This document shows, one piece after another, positions 45,961-55,317 of a DNA stretch of 64,000 nucleotides; position 1 is the first letter of the stretch; every line of letters begins with the position of its first letter. Made by a program: the position numbers and the translations under genes. The DNA comes from Oreohelix idahoensis (Eukaryota; Mollusca; Gastropoda; Stylommatophora; Oreohelicidae), in assembly GCA_024509875.1 (NCBI GenBank), contig JAMPIV010003439.1, positions 17,501 to 81,500 of the forward strand, written 5' to 3'. The notes beneath the pieces were generated by a model. It saw nothing but the letters and a program-made list of their open reading frames with translations, was not told the DNA's origin and did not search any database.

Positions 45961-46275
45961 TCTGATTGATGTTATTTGGCTTAATCAGGCTGATTGATGT
46001 TATTTGGCTTAATCAGGCTGATTGATGATATTTGGCTTAATCAGGCTGATTGATGTTATTTGGCTTAATCAGGCTGATTGGTGTTATTTGGCTTAATCAG
46101 GCTGATTGATGTTATTTGGCTTAATCAGGCTGATTGATGTTATTTGGCTTAATCAGGCTGATTGATGTTATTTGGCTTAATCAGGCTGATTGTGATATTT
46201 GGCTTAATCAGGCTGATTGATGTTATTTGGCTTAATCAGGCTGATTGATGTTATTTGGCTTAATCAGGCTGATTG
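45961..46275. repeat. 28-bp minisatellite, about 11 copies
   Basis: Units of CTGATTGATGTTATTTGGCT followed by TAATCAGG repeat about 11 times with very few differences (one unit has lost bases near 46192, one has GGTGTT). Each unit contains the imperfect palindrome CTGATT...AATCAG. There are no unique spacers, so it is not a CRISPR array. Confidence 0.95.
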
Positions 46276-46379
46276 AAAAGTCATTTCATATTTTTAAATT
46301 CTTCTTTATTTACTCATGTCCGAATAATTCCTAACTGAGAAAACGAAAACAGTGGCAGGCTAAGCCACCGTTATAAAGC

Positions 46380-46809
46380 TAATGGGAAAATCCTGGAACA
46401 AGTGATGAGTGTTCATATATTGGTTATATCATAACAGAAGATGGCAGGTGCGAAACAGAAATTAAAAAAGATAATAGGAATGGTCAAAGCTGCATTCAAC
46501 AATATAAGACAGATACTATCATCTAAACAACTAACTCATAAATTCAAACTGGGAATCACCAAATATTATATATAGTCGTCATTACTGTAGAAACATGGAC
46601 AATGAACAAGCAATTAGAAGAAAGAATTAAGGCCTTTGAAATGTGAATATATAGAGCAATAGGGTACATCTCATGGAAAGATAAGACAACAAATAAAAAG
46701 GTCGCAGAAATGAAAAAAAAAATTACTGAACGAGATCAAACTTAGACAGCTAAGATATTTTGGCCATATAAAAAGACATAACACCTTGCTGAAGACCATA
46801 ATAGATGGC
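46380..46809 (+). pseudogene. Non-LTR family C copy, segment 1
   Basis: Encodes the RT thumb region: ITEDGRCETEIKK (split by a frame change), IGMVKAAFNNIRQILSSKQL, then RQLRYFGHIKRHNTLLKTII up to the LTR-element junction. Stops and frame changes show decay. The next codons are found at 58520-58579, after LTR element 2. Confidence 0.8.
46805..46809 (+). repeat. 5-bp TSD, left copy (LTR element 2)
   Basis: ATGGC, repeated at 58520-58524 directly after the right LTR. Confidence 0.88.
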
Positions 46810-47368
46810 TGTCAACCTACTAGTATTAGCGTGGACTTATCATTATTATCATAGGCATATCACAGCAACAATAGCAAGGCTCATTTGCTAGAAGTACGAC
46901 CACACTAAGACTAGCGGACACTAAATTATATAAACCGACTAGAACACTTAGAACAGGTATTGACCCTTTAATAAGTCTAACACACAGAGAAGCCGCACCC
47001 GGCTCACAGTACATATGAAAACAATGCACAATGCAATGAAAAGAACTGCCACATAACTCGCCATACACTATAGCTCACTATCAGAACCAAAATGGTCATC
47101 GACATGATCTCGTCAGTGAATACAATGACTATCGCTCGACAGGCGATCTCTTATACTAAGTCGACGCAATACATAATTGCGACAAAAGTATCACAAATAA
47201 TAATCAGGAGGGAAAATCACTAGAACCTAGAAACACAATCTAGCACCCATCAATTATTCCTGAATATATGAAAATCGGCGAGCATTGAACCACAATGGCA
47301 TTCAAGAAAACTCCCAGCAAAACTGCTGACAAAAACCATCAGCGACCTTACAGGCCGGCGGACATCCC

Positions 47369-49710
47369 TGTGATGAATTTACCATGATACAACGTTAAAA
47401 TATCTCCAAATTTAACGATAAAATGTAGGGTTAAAAATAATGCGTAAGATACTAGGAGACATGCTCGCCCATGCCAGCCTTTCCCACCGCCATTTAAAAC
47501 TAACGAGTTAGACGTGCAGACGAAACGTTTACCCTTTGTAGACGGGAGAGAACGGAGGACACCAAAAGGAAAAATATGACTGAACACGTGTTTGAAGATC
47601 GCAAGACTAAAAGACGCAATTGGTAGTAAAAGAAAAAATTCACGTCACTAGTTGACAGAGGGTAAGGAAATGGACAAAAAAAACGACTTTAGCTCGTGTC
47701 AGAAACAGTCATTTCTTGGACTTTTACGATACTTGATTATTATTTGAATTCAGCGGCAAACGCCGTGGAGAAGGTTCTCGAACATATTTAAAAAAAAAAC
47801 AACTAACCTTGAAAAAGTAACTTTTTCTTAATAATAATGTTAGGAATATAAAACCTAGCTAGTTTGATAGCCCGTCTTGAGCAGAGAAATAATATACTTT
47901 AAATTATACAGACGGATAGATAATAATGAAGATATTGACAAAAGACTGTGTTGTTCATATCAGACGAGCGACTGCACTGTGAAAAAAGGTCACTAAATTT
48001 TCAAAATTTGCGGCCTTGAGACGCTCAAGTGCTAAAATCGAGCTGTAATTAAAGAGAGGGGAAATGGTGGAGAATTGTGGCTAAAAATAACTTCGGAGGC
48101 AGAAGTGTGTGGGGTACTGCATGGAGGGGTCCAAGAACTAAGCGTGTTTTTTGTATGAAAAACAAGTAGAGACAGACGGACCAACAGACAGTAATACATA
48201 CTTGACTGAGAGCTGACTGAAATTTGACTTTGGTTGTAGATTTGAAAGTTAGGGGGGAGTCGGTGATTGGATGAATGAAATCATATTGGCAGGACATAGA
48301 TGCACATTTTTGCCATTCGTTACAAGACTGTCCAGAGACACAGTGGTTTAGTACCTGTGGTGTTGTTTCCAGAAGATAATACATAATTTTAGTGGGACGC
48401 CATCAGATACACAGCAGCTCAGCTGAGTTTTGCTAGCATTTAACTGAGTTCTCAATTCTGAATTCTGGTAAGAATGAAAGTATTTCTTTTGTACATTTTA
48501 ATATTTCGAGTGATTGATACTGCCATATCATATAAAATGATTACGACAAGTAAGTGCTCGCTCTAGATCCCCAGCCCAAGTTCAGGGTCTAGAGACAAAC
48601 AAAATATATGGACGCCTACTAAAACTATGGAGGCGGATCTATTGTTGAGATCAGTGGAACATATCACCTATCTTATTGAATAGAAGGAAACTATTGAACA
48701 TATCTCAGATGCAAGGTAGTCTTGGGGAACTAGTACTATATGAAAACAACTAGGTAAGATGTACTGTGTGGTCAGAGAGATCTGACCCAGTCTGTGTGAT
48801 GTTGTTGTGTAGTGTTGTGTGCAGAAGTGGCTCAGTAGGTAGAGTTCTGACACATGCCACAAAACTTTTATTTCAGAATTGTGAGTTTCTGTTTGGCACC
48901 GAAGAGGTGCCGAATGCTGTTGTAATATACACAAGCGTGGACCAGTGCAGTCTAACATTGTGTCAGAGCAGCCGTATATTGTCCCCCAGCACGGAGAGGA
49001 GGGGCCACCAGACTCTTGTACAAGATCGACGCAGTCGAGATAAGTGAGATCTGGCCTGCTGGAAGTTCACCAACTGATTTACCAACGAATTTATCAACTA
49101 ATTTATCAACTAATAAAGACATACCATTGTGGGAAAATAAACCATGTATTCATCCCATAAGTCAATGGACAATGTTTGGTAGTCATAGACTGGGCGTGAT
49201 GATACCACCCCAACAGTACATTCAGTAATAGTTCTCCTGGGACAATCTAATATAATTAATATTAACTAGACTTATAACATACCTTTGTAATCACATTCCA
49301 TTTTATTATGTCATATAATTATGCATTCCATTTATAACTCCATAATATTTCATATGTTCTGACCAACAAACATTTGGTTCAGAACAAATAAATTTAACAA
49401 AAGATTTAATATTTAAAACTAAAACAGCCTGAGTTAGTTCAGTGTGTTATAAATTTTTTTATTATTATTAGACTTATTAAATATCTGTGTGTGTGTGTGG
49501 GTAATCTACTACAACACATTACATTTCAGTACCCTAGACTTTTAACGTAGCTACATTCATTAGTAAAAAAGATATGTTTGAGGTCGTAAGTGGTAGTAAG
49601 AAGGGCCTTCTGTAATTCGCATCAACATTTATCTCAGGAGCCTTCACAGCTGACCTCATTCATTACACTAGGTAACATCTCAACCATACAGTACCATCAA
49701 ACCCACTACA
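47369..49710 (+). mobile_element. Solo LTR related to LTR element 1
   Basis: Starts TGTGATG, ends ACTACA, and is flanked by ATCCC at 47364-47368 and 49711-49715. Near its 3' end are stretches shared with the element 1 LTR, such as ACCCTAGAC...TAACGTAG and CCTTCACAGCTGA-type sequence followed by TACACTA. It is thus a diverged subfamily member on the + strand. It holds no coding region. A tRNA-like piece (GTGGCTCAGTAGGTAGAG at 48827) lies inside it. Confidence 0.85.
48820..48900 (+). repeat. tRNA-like (box A) sequence within the solo LTR
   Basis: GTGGCTCAGTAGGTAGAGTT is a good box A context. The expected box B about 35-50 bases on is only weakly present (GTGAGTTTC). Probably a decayed SINE head. 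Confidence 0.4.
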
Positions 49711-49848
49711 ATCCCAATAATAATTTTTGCGCCAAAACGGTTCCTTCCGTTTCACCGAAACCTGCTGAACGGGTTTTAAAGATGAATATCAGTGTTGTCA
49801 GTCTCCAGTGTAACCAATATAGAATTAAGTGAATTCTATCCCGTGACA

Positions 49849-49866
49849 TCCACCCCCCCCCCTTTT
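49849..49866 (-). other. Polypurine tract, LTR element 2
   Basis: On the minus strand AAAA followed by ten G and GTGGA-type purine sequence ends at the 3' LTR start, the plus-strand primer position. Confidence 0.85.
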
Positions 49867-50408
49867 AAGAAAGAAAACGAAGTTTTCTTCCATTGGAGGA
49901 GTTATACCCGAACCCCTCTGGAGTACGGGCCAGCAAAATGCCAAGATAGCCCCTCCTCTTGCAGATAAAGAATGCCAGAGTTGCTCAATACCATTGTTCT
50001 CCATGCCTTCTCACTCACTTAGACTACATACACGGAAACATGTACATATCCTAACCAGGTATTGGCAGTCGTGAAAAATGACAACGACTGACTAATACTG
50101 GAGTCGCTTACACATAATGCATGTTACACAACATCTATATAATTAATTGTCACCAATGAAGAACACGTCCTCGTATCAGCCATCATTTTTCATAATCTAG
50201 TTGTAGGTATACAATAATATGGTCTATGTACATATTGAATACACTTCATAGATATTGCCTTTATGGCAGCATAAACAATACATTGTATAACAAAATACAC
50301 CATCATGAAATACCAATTGAAATAGTCATAATGCATTTCTTACATAAATTCCACTAACTACTCTCTTCAGATGTACTTTCTCACATCGACTATAACTGTC
50401 CAATCATT
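49867..50408 (-). other. Untranslated 3' region of LTR element 2
   Basis: Between the end of RNase H and the polypurine tract. No open frame and no env-like gene. Confidence 0.7.
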
Positions 50409-50870
50409 TCATAACCTGGACAAGACATCTGCTACTACATTATATACACCCTGAATTGGTAAAATCGAAAAGTTAAATTGCTGTAGCAATAATGCCCAGC
50501 GTGTCAATTTAGCACTGGTAGATTTAGCGGACTGCAAAAATAGCAGTGGTTTGTGGTCTGTTTGGAGGAAAAAATGCGCCCCCAACAGATATTGTGCCAA
50601 CTTAGCCACCGCCCAGATAATCGCAAGACATTCCCTTTCGATTGTGGAGTATCTGGTTTCAGCTGTCAACAGCTTCCTACTGACATACAACACTGGATGG
50701 AGCGATCCTCCATGCTCCTGCATAAGGGAGGCCCCAATGCCTACCGATGAAGCATCAGTGTGCAGTATCAGCGGTCTGCGAAGATCTGGCAATCTCAAAA
50801 TAGGTTTTTCAGAAAATAGTTTTTTAATCTTGTCCAATGCATCTTTGCATTCATCATCCCCATTTTTTTT
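50409..50870 (-). pseudogene. RNase H domain of LTR element 2 pol
   Basis: LILHTDASSVGIGASLMQ (first Asp), RYSTIERECLAIIWAVAKL (Glu), FFLQTDHKPLLFL (second Asp) and VVADVLSRL form a complete Ty3/gypsy RNase H, which degrades the RNA template and trims primers. It is out of frame with RT by one base at an A8 run (minus strand; 50863-50870). The codons between that run and the first Met at 50837 read in frame with RNase H, so this is a single-base break inside one polyprotein and not a separate gene. Confidence 0.92.
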
Positions 50871-53439
50871 ATTTTGTTGGGTTGCCCCTTTTGGTAAGTG
50901 CCGTAAGCGGCCCAGCCAACGGTGAGAAATCTGGGATGAATTTATTATAGAAGTTGATTAAACCTAACAAACTCTTTACCTGCCTCTTAGTCTTCGGCGT
51001 TTGGAGCTGTAATATCTTTGAAACCGTGCTATCTTCAGGTTTCATGATGTTATGGCCAACAACATGGCCTAAGAAGCTCAGCTCTGCATATCCAATGGAC
51101 ACTTTGCTCGGGCGAGCAGTGAGTCCATGTGCCTTCAGGCACTTTAAGACGGCAAACAGCCCATCCACATGCTGTTCCCATGTTTTGTGGAAAATGCAGA
51201 TATCGTCGATGTATGTAATAACATCGTTTCTGTGCCCTAGTAGCTTCCTCATCATTCTTACAAAGGTGGCGGGTGCATTTACTAACCCGAAACACATGTA
51301 ATTGAATTGAAATAAACCTCTTGGAGTCGCAAACGCCGTAAGAGGTCTTGCAGCCTCGGCCAATGGCACCTGCCAGTATCCTCTCGCTAAATCTAGCTTT
51401 GTAAAAAATTTAGCATGGGAAAGTTTGGTCAGAAGCTCTTCCTGGTTGGGCATGGGCTCTGCGTCGACTACCGTTACACTATTAAGCTTCCGAAAATCAA
51501 TACATACTCTGAGGGCCCCGCTCTTCTTCTTAACCACTACCATGGGGAAAGAATACGGGGATTCTGAGGGAGCGATGATATTTAACCGAGCCATTTCGTC
51601 AATCTCTTTCTCGATTGCCGCTTTATAATGGAGTGGCAGAGGGTAAGGTTTAACTCTGATAGGCTGGTTATCAGTTAAAGCTATCTCATGAACTATTAAG
51701 TCTGTTTTACCCAGCAAATCCGTAAGCACGTCATCGAAATCCCTTAATATAGCATTAACCTGGGCCCTCTGACTGTCGGTTAAATCCGAGCACACCGACG
51801 CGTCGGCACAAGATTCAGAAGGGGCTAACGGCGCGAGAGACAGCTGTAAGTTGCCATCGTCACAACTGTCTTCGGCGCTATCTATTACCACCGCCGCCGC
51901 TACTTCCGACCGTCGTGTACCCACGGCCTCAACAACCGAGGACAGCTCGGGAGGACGCTCCACGTATGGTTTGAGCATGTTCACGTGGAACACTTTCTCC
52001 TTCTTCCTAACCTCTACGATGTAGTCGACGTCGGTTACCTTCTTATGAATCCGGAATGGCCCTTGCCAGGAGATGCTCATTCTATCTTCTTTTGTGGGCA
52101 AAAGCAGCCACACTTCATCCCCTGGTTGAAATGATACGAGCTTAGTACCTCGGTTTGCATACCGGCGGTACTGAATACCCGCATGAGTCAAGTTTTCCCG
52201 CGCTAATGCACAGGACTTAATTATCCTCTCGCGTAGACGTACGACATACTCATACGCGGACACTGCCGCTCCGTCTATGTGTTTACCTACCAGCCAGTCC
52301 TTAAGTACGTGCATTGGACCCCTAGGGTTTGCACCATACAGCAATTCGAATGGCGAGAAGCCCGTACTCTGGTGCGGGGCTTCCCTGTATGCGAACAACA
52401 CAGCTGGGAGGTACCTATCCCAATCCTGAGGGAATTCGGCAGTCACCTTGGCCAGCATATGTTTTAAAGCGCCGTTAAGGCGTTCACAAACTCCGTTCGC
52501 CTGTTGATGGTAGGGAGAGGTAAAAGACTGGGAAATCCCCAGTAATCTAGTTACTTCGGACATTTCATGGGAAATAAATTGCGTTCCTTTATCTGAGAGT
52601 ATGCACTCGGGGAAACCGAAACGACTGTACAACAGCTGAAGTGCTTCTGCAACCGCCTGTGAGGTAGTAGATCGCATAGGCACTGCCTCTGGCCACCTGG
52701 TACACAAGTCTACCATAGTTAGAATGAACCGAAAACCTCTATCGGACTTCACGGACAACGGGCCTATAATATCAACCGCAACCTTCTGAAACGGGCGAAG
52801 TGCCAAGTCTACTGTCTGGACCGGAGCCTTTGGCGACCGACCCTTGTGGGACATCTGTTGACACACAACACACGACCTACAGTATGCCTTGATGTCTTTA
52901 TTGAGTGCTGGCCAGTAAAATTGGGAGAGAACTCTATATTGAGTCCTAGCCACTCCCATATGGCCAGCAAAAGGAGAGTCGTGTGCTAATTCCAGCACCT
53001 TTGCTCTCCACTGGCTTGGCACCACCACTTGACGTATAAGTTGCTGTTGTTTCTCAAAGCACCGAGTTAGGATCTGGTCCTTATATTCAAACCAGTACCG
53101 TGCTGTTTTGGTCTGTTTAACTTCTTTTGTTTTCGCTAACTCTAACAGCTTCATCAGCGTCCTGTCCGTTTTCTGCCCCTCTGCAAAATCATCGACCGAA
53201 ACGTCTCGCACACCTACCACCTCATCTACCGACGATGGAACATGAGGAGCCTCGGTACTATCATTCTTCTCTTGTAGTTTCACTTGCGCTCTAGTTAGCA
53301 CTGCATTAGCTACTACACCCCTATTATTTTCCCATTCACGTACCTCTTCCGGTGTGCAATTTCGAACTCCTTGCACGTTACCAATAATTAAGTCTGCGAC
53401 TGATTTGTTCAGGACACACGCATGCACCTTTCCTGACAA
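50869..53439 (-). CDS. Integrase-reverse transcriptase part of pol, LTR element 2 (856 aa open)
   Basis: An open 856-codon frame. Residues about 13-24 (VADLIIGNVQGV) are the end of protease. Integrase follows: HHCC zinc finger (His153, His160, Cys190, Cys193), catalytic Asp223, Asp283 and Glu319 with 35 residues between the last two as usual, and a C-terminal module ending VFHVNMLKPYVE (about 484-494). A 90-residue spacer leads to reverse transcriptase (about 590-830): RVCIDFRKLNSVT, KLDLARGYWQVP (Asp683), FGLVNAPATF and YIDD (743-746). All catalytic residues are intact. Integrase before RT is opposite to standard Ty3/gypsy. The start at 53439 is not a biological start; pol is normally made as a Gag-Pol fusion. 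The frame ends at the A8 shift before RNase H. Confidence 0.95.
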   Translation of the reverse strand: MSGKVHACVLNKSVADLIIGNVQGVRNCTPEEVREWENNRGVVANAVLTRAQVKLQEKNDSTEAPHVPSSVDEVVGVRDVSVDDFAEGQKTDRTLMKLLELAKTKEVKQTKTARYWFEYKDQILTRCFEKQQQLIRQVVVPSQWRAKVLELAHDSPFAGHMGVARTQYRVLSQFYWPALNKDIKAYCRSCVVCQQMSHKGRSPKAPVQTVDLALRPFQKVAVDIIGPLSVKSDRGFRFILTMVDLCTRWPEAVPMRSTTSQAVAEALQLLYSRFGFPECILSDKGTQFISHEMSEVTRLLGISQSFTSPYHQQANGVCERLNGALKHMLAKVTAEFPQDWDRYLPAVLFAYREAPHQSTGFSPFELLYGANPRGPMHVLKDWLVGKHIDGAAVSAYEYVVRLRERIIKSCALARENLTHAGIQYRRYANRGTKLVSFQPGDEVWLLLPTKEDRMSISWQGPFRIHKKVTDVDYIVEVRKKEKVFHVNMLKPYVERPPELSSVVEAVGTRRSEVAAAVVIDSAEDSCDDGNLQLSLAPLAPSESCADASVCSDLTDSQRAQVNAILRDFDDVLTDLLGKTDLIVHEIALTDNQPIRVKPYPLPLHYKAAIEKEIDEMARLNIIAPSESPYSFPMVVVKKKSGALRVCIDFRKLNSVTVVDAEPMPNQEELLTKLSHAKFFTKLDLARGYWQVPLAEAARPLTAFATPRGLFQFNYMCFGLVNAPATFVRMMRKLLGHRNDVITYIDDICIFHKTWEQHVDGLFAVLKCLKAHGLTARPSKVSIGYAELSFLGHVVGHNIMKPEDSTVSKILQLQTPKTKRQVKSLLGLINFYNKFIPDFSPLAGPLTALTKRGNPTK

Positions 53440-53689
53440 GAAGGGGGGTGTCTATGTCCACAATGGCTATGGGGTAATATTCTACATTACCCCCAAAAGT
53501 GATGCATCTGACTGTCTTATCCGTCAGACATGACTCGTCGATGCAGGCGCGACGTACCCCTATGGTGGTACACCCCGTGTCCCTAAGCACGGACACCTGT
53601 CTCGACTGCACTGACCCTATACAAAGTTCTAGTTTTCCACCTTCCTCCAGGGACGATAGGCAGGGTAAAGTGTGCCCACAAATCATCAT
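53378..53689 (-). pseudogene. Aspartic protease of LTR element 2
   Basis: SVLRDTGCTTIGVR carries the DTG active-site triad, and VRCITFGGNVEYYPIAIVDI follows as the body of the fold. The flap/C-terminal part VADLIIGNVQGV lies in the next frame, at the start of the 53439 frame, so a one-base shift near 53400-53440 separates them. The protease would cut Gag and Pol into mature proteins. Its frame also differs from the gag frame that overlaps it at 53583-53689. Confidence 0.85.
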
Positions 53690-55317
53690 TGTTGATAGTA
53701 TCTAGCACACATGCCACATTGGCATTTTCTGGCTTAGGCTTACACCTACTGGGTAAATGACCTGTGCCCTCACAATACTTGCAGTCAATTTCTTTCTTGT
53801 CCTTATTAGGACTATGGTTCGGAGACGAACGCGTATCGGAGTCAGAACATCGACCATCCACCGATCTATTTCTATGTTTGTACCCTATACTTTTATAAAA
53901 TGACTTGTCCTTACTTTTCGAGTCTTGGAACCGCACATGTTTTCGCGTCTGGAAATTTTCTCCATCGCTATCGCTACCAGATTGTCTACTATATCCTCTG
54001 TACTGAAAACGTCGTTGCGGTCTAAAATTTCTGTAGCTGTCTCTATTTGATTGGTACGGGCGGGGTGACCTATCAAATCTTGACCTCATAGACCTGTCGG
54101 CACTATCTGCACGGCGTTGCCATGGCCGCTGCACTTTGCCGACCCCAGCCACTAACGCGTCGGACAGACCCGACTTCTGAATAGGTTTGCCCGGATGGGC
54201 CAGGACATAATGGTGCCCCAATTGGGCCATGGACTCAATGTCCTTTGGTTGACGTTCCTGGAAGAACGCAACCAACTCACTAGAGCACGAGGACAACACT
54301 TTGTCCCGTAGAACTAAGTCCAGCAAGCCATTATAATCCTTAGGAATTCCCTCCATTTCGATCCATTTATTCAATAGAAGTTTGATCTTCGAGATAAAAT
54401 CCTCGAAGTCTTGGTCTGAGCTAGGCATCGCGTTCTTAAAACGCGTCCGGTAGCCGTCAGCAGTCAGACAGAACCTCCGGAGCAATCTCTCCTTCACTTT
54501 GTCATAATCGGCCTTTTCCTCCACGGGGAGGCTAAAAAAGTCTCCATCGCGGGCCCAACTAGCAGTGTTGATAAAAGAGATGGCCACTGATCCCTATCAG
54601 CCTTATAGACCACACATTCGGCCTCAAATCTTTCCAAGAAGAAATCTAAACTGTCTATTTCTCATTAAAATTTGGTAGCCGCAGCCTAAAAGGACGATGG
54701 GCCCCACCAGAAGTTGCGTTCTGACCACTCGCACCCACTTCTAACTTCTTTAATTGTATCTCCTTCTCCATCATTTTCTCTTCCAGAGCTATTCTCATTC
54801 TCTCCTTCTCCAACTGTAACTCTCTATCTTCCTTCATCATCTTTTCTTGTAATTCTCTCTCTTCTTTCATCTTCTTTTCTTGTAATTCATATTCTCTCTG
54901 TTTCCACTCGTTTTCTTCTTTCATCTTCCTTTCTTGTAACTCCTTATCTTCTTTCATCTTCCTTTCTTGTAACTCCTCATCTTCTTTCATCTTCCTTTCT
55001 TGCAACTCGAATTCTTTTCTTTTTAGCTCTAACTCTTCAGCTCGAGCATCTCTTAGAGCATTTTGTTTATCAATTCTGTCCCTCTCTTCCTTCTCTTTTC
55101 TTTCCTTCTCCTCCTTTGCTTCCTTCTCTTTTCTTTCCTTTTCCTCCTTTGCTTCCTTCTCTTTTCTTTCCTTTTCCTCCTTTGCTTCCTTCTCTTTCAA
55201 AGCTTTTTGATTCTCTACTGACTGGAATTCTGCCTTGGCAAATTCTACCAATTCTTTTCCTGTGTACCCGGCTTGCGTGCCAATCCGCATGCAAGTGTCT
55301 ATATCCATGATGTACAC
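53583..55317 (-). pseudogene. Gag of LTR element 2
   Basis: ATG at 55317 (or the nearby 55308) opens a Gag dominated by a very long charged coiled coil. It is built of KEKEAKEEKERK units encoded by 33-base DNA repeats (about 55100-55200), then ELQERKMKEDE units (54870-55010). The frame changes near 54660 and again near 54590. The second half (54587-53583) has a SCAN-like capsid segment (VKERLLRRFCLTADGYRTRF to SMAQLGHHYVLAHPG), a basic Arg/Ser-rich linker and a zinc knuckle CKYCEGTGHLPSRC, a clean CX2CX4HX4C. The layout of coiled coil, SCAN-like capsid and one knuckle matches LTR element 1, supporting a common group. Two frame changes make this Gag non-functional as read. Confidence 0.85.

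Larger units (their letters stand above)
46810..49848 (-). repeat. 3' LTR of LTR element 2, split by a solo LTR
   Basis: 46810-47368 and 49711-49848 together match the 690-bp right LTR (57830-58519). The 2342 bases in between are a separate solo LTR, plus one copy of its 5-bp TSD. Flanks and orientation agree with the element's minus orientation. Confidence 0.92.

Noticed and set aside
45961..46275. CRISPR-like array
   Set aside because: Units are head to tail with no unique spacers and the context is animal retroelements. It is a minisatellite.
46826..47068. 80-codon frame repeated almost unchanged at 57846-58088, looking like a duplicated small gene
   Set aside because: Both lie at the same place in the two LTRs of LTR element 2; conservation reflects LTR identity.
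54714..55310. 198-codon Ser/Phe/Leu-rich frame on the + strand
   Set aside because: Antisense shadow of the gag coiled-coil repeats of LTR element 2.
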